A DNA stretch of 55,547 nucleotides from Verrucomicrobia bacterium SCGC AAA164-E04 (GTDB taxonomy: Bacteria; Verrucomicrobiota; Verrucomicrobiia; Limisphaerales; AAA164-E04): NCBI GenBank assembly GCA_000383715.1, contig KB912012.1:59066-114612 (forward strand). Direction: 5' to 3'. Positions within the stretch are counted from its first letter, which is position 1; every line of letters starts with the position of its first letter. A program made the position numbers and the translations under genes. Under the pieces are notes generated by a model. The model had not been told where the DNA came from and ran no database searches. It worked only from the letters and a program-made list of their open reading frames with translations. This document shows, piece after piece, positions 54,183 to 55,547 of the stretch.

Positions 54183-54253
54183 TTCTTTTATCAAAATCAG
54201 CTTACCGCTATCTGTCCTGCATTGATTTGTGAGGTTGAAGCACAATAAATCCA

Positions 54254-55228
54254 ATGGAATACCAGACACTAAACACCGGACACAAACTCCCCATGGTTGG
54301 CTTGGGTTTGTGGAAAATCGAAAAAAACATCACCGCTCAGACAATTGTCTCCGCCGTTAAATCGGGATATCGACATTTGGACAGTGCCTGCGATTACGGT
54401 AATGAACAAGAGGCTGGCAGGGGACTCCGTGAAGTCCTGAATCAAGGCATACTTCGGGAAGACTTATGGATTACCTCCAAACTCTGGAACACCTACCATC
54501 GTGCAGAGCACGTACGCCCGGCCTTGTTGAGAACCCTCAGGGACCTCCAGGTGGATTACCTTGATTTGTATCATATGCATTTCCCGATCGCACTCAAGTA
54601 TGTCGACTTCGATTTGCGATACCCCCCAGAATGGCTGTACGATCCGAAAGCCGATCAACCTCGCATGGAGCTTGATTCCGTCCCCTTGCTTGAAACATGG
54701 CAAGCGATGGAGGCCCTGGTCGAAGAAGGGCTTGTGCGTGACATTGGTATCTGTAATTTTGGCACTGCTCTCTTACGCGATATTCTGGCATCGGCAAAAA
54801 TACGTCCATCCGTTCTGCAAATTGAGCTACACCCCTATTTATGCCAGAAAAATCTTTTGCGGTTTTGCATGGAAGAAAATATCGCTGTGACAGGATTCTC
54901 GCCTCTTGGGGCACAATCGTATTTTCAGTTGAACATGGCTGAAGCGGGGGATTCGGTGATTGAACAGCCCTCCATCCGCAACATTGCAAAAGCCCATAAT
55001 CGAACACCAGCTCAAATTGTATTGCGGTGGGGCATTCAGAGAGGCGTCTCTATCGTTCCTAAATCATCTAATCCAAAACGACTTCGAGAAAACATCGCAT
55101 TGTTTGATTTCAAATTAAGTGATACTGAAATGAAAACCATCAATGCTCTGGACTGCCATCGACGCTTTAACGATCCAGCTGATTTTGGGCCGGCTGCCTT
55201 CAACACTTTCGTGCCGATCTACGATTAA
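54254..55228 (+). CDS. Aldo/keto reductase, xylose/aldose-reductase-like
   Basis: The 324-residue NADPH-dependent TIM barrel has the catalytic tetrad in LDSACDYGNE (Asp, Tyr), ITSKLWN (Lys) and YHMHFPIALKYV (His), and the coenzyme-binding SIVPKSSNPKRLRENI. The HFPIALKYV and RYPPEW segments are characteristic of xylose-reductase-type AKRs known mainly from fungi. The likely activity is reduction of aldoses such as xylose to polyols. It lies 71 nt after the PQQ-propeller gene. TTGATT and A/T-rich sequence precede it, but I could not define a firm promoter. Confidence 0.92.
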   Translation: MEYQTLNTGHKLPMVGLGLWKIEKNITAQTIVSAVKSGYRHLDSACDYGNEQEAGRGLREVLNQGILREDLWITSKLWNTYHRAEHVRPALLRTLRDLQVDYLDLYHMHFPIALKYVDFDLRYPPEWLYDPKADQPRMELDSVPLLETWQAMEALVEEGLVRDIGICNFGTALLRDILASAKIRPSVLQIELHPYLCQKNLLRFCMEENIAVTGFSPLGAQSYFQLNMAEAGDSVIEQPSIRNIAKAHNRTPAQIVLRWGIQRGVSIVPKSSNPKRLRENIALFDFKLSDTEMKTINALDCHRRFNDPADFGPAAFNTFVPIYD

Positions 55229-55420
55229 GAGAAACCACTGAGAAAGAGGCACTGGATCGATTTGCTTCTGTGCGTCAGGAAAACATTGGCCAAGAAAAAC
55301 ATCATGGGCGTGTCGGCACCAGTGCACGTGCCACGCACCCGAATTATACCTGCAATTCCGAACTAATAGAGAGACCTGTTGGCGAATTGCTTCAAGCAAT
55401 CCTCAACCGTACGTCCGCGA

Positions 55421-55547
55421 TCATCCTTCAAAGTCAATTACCCCCTTTTCCTGGAGCAGTTTGAGAATATCGAGGTATTGATCCGATGCCTGTTGTTTCT
55501 TGATGCCGGCCTTGAGAAGGAGCTGGATATCACCAAGATTACCTGTG
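55421..55547 (-). CDS. 3' end of an unidentified gene entering from the right edge
   Basis: On the minus strand a frame is open from the edge to a TGA at 55421-55423, giving 41 C-terminal residues including GNLGDIQLLLKAGIKK and ILKLLQEKGVIDFEG. The amphipathic helical pattern looks like coding sequence, but the fragment is too short to assign a family. It converges on the aldo/keto reductase; the 190 nt between hold no gene. Confidence 0.5.
   Translation of the reverse strand, partial: TGNLGDIQLLLKAGIKKQQASDQYLDILKLLQEKGVIDFEG

Noticed and set aside
55385..55450. Possible frameshifted extension of the right-edge minus-strand gene (a short frame with DDRGRTVEDCLKQF)
   Set aside because: No single indel in the G-run joins the two frames without a stop, so it is probably coincidental non-coding sequence.

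Overview
The window reads as chromosomal DNA of a Gram-negative bacterium of the PVC group, most likely Verrucomicrobiota. The evidence is the gene mix. It has DUF1501 and DUF1549/DUF1553 proteins, planctomycete-type cytochrome c modules, Tat-exported Gfo/Idh/MocA oxidoreductases, a Cys-type sulfatase, lamin-tail/CotH and Calx-beta exoproteins and a PQQ-propeller protein. These sit beside outer-membrane biogenesis genes (BamD-like, LptE-like) and a Rho with a long N-terminal extension. No phage, insertion sequence or CRISPR array was seen, and base composition looks even (somewhat under 50% G+C by eye). Nothing marks a genomic island.

Layout. 1-5570 (-): 5' part of a giant secreted CotH/lamin-tail protein that runs off the left edge. 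5942-9985 (+): DEAD-box helicase, unusual zinc-knuckle SDR and a SUI1/YciH factor. 10022-13940: secreted MsrB (-), BamD-like and LptE-like pair (+), altronate-dehydratase family protein (-). 14057-22924 (+): asparagine-synthetase-like protein, cytochrome/FGE-like fusion, Gfo/Idh oxidoreductase, SGNH hydrolase, then nadC-birA-coaX. 23149-28062 (-): sulfatase, RNase P RNA, ABC ATPase and secreted alpha/beta hydrolase. 28220-37353 (+): DUF1501, methyltransferase, purD, a degenerate S41 protein, a three-enzyme fusion and rho. 37407-37964 (-): ubiX. 38109-42192 (+): sigma54 regulator and Ski2-like helicase. 42225-46884 (-): Calx-beta exoprotein, putative MA-like protein and FmdB. 47044-51508 (+): GcvH-like protein and a DUF1549/1553-DUF1501 pair. 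51520-52086 (-): basic coiled-coil protein and tRNA(CAT). 52758-55228 (+): PQQ propeller and aldo/keto reductase. A minus-strand gene enters at the right edge.

Most striking is 33133-35313, a single uninterrupted reading frame joining a low-molecular-weight phosphatase, ribose-5-phosphate isomerase B and serine hydroxymethyltransferase. These are encoded as neighbouring separate genes in the Firmicutes ywlE-rpiB-(ywlG)-glyA cluster. Just upstream is an S41-type protein that has lost both catalytic residues. Other points of note are several promoters placed so close to the start codon that leaderless mRNAs are predicted, two stable-RNA genes ending 13-16 nt before secreted-protein starts, an SDR with altered catalytic motifs, and an orphan GcvH-like protein.

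Functionally the window mixes housekeeping (translation, purine, one-carbon, NAD, biotin and CoA metabolism, envelope assembly) with the secreted polymer-degradation repertoire typical of marine and soil Verrucomicrobiota. All assignments come from reading motifs in the translated sequence; no database search was possible.
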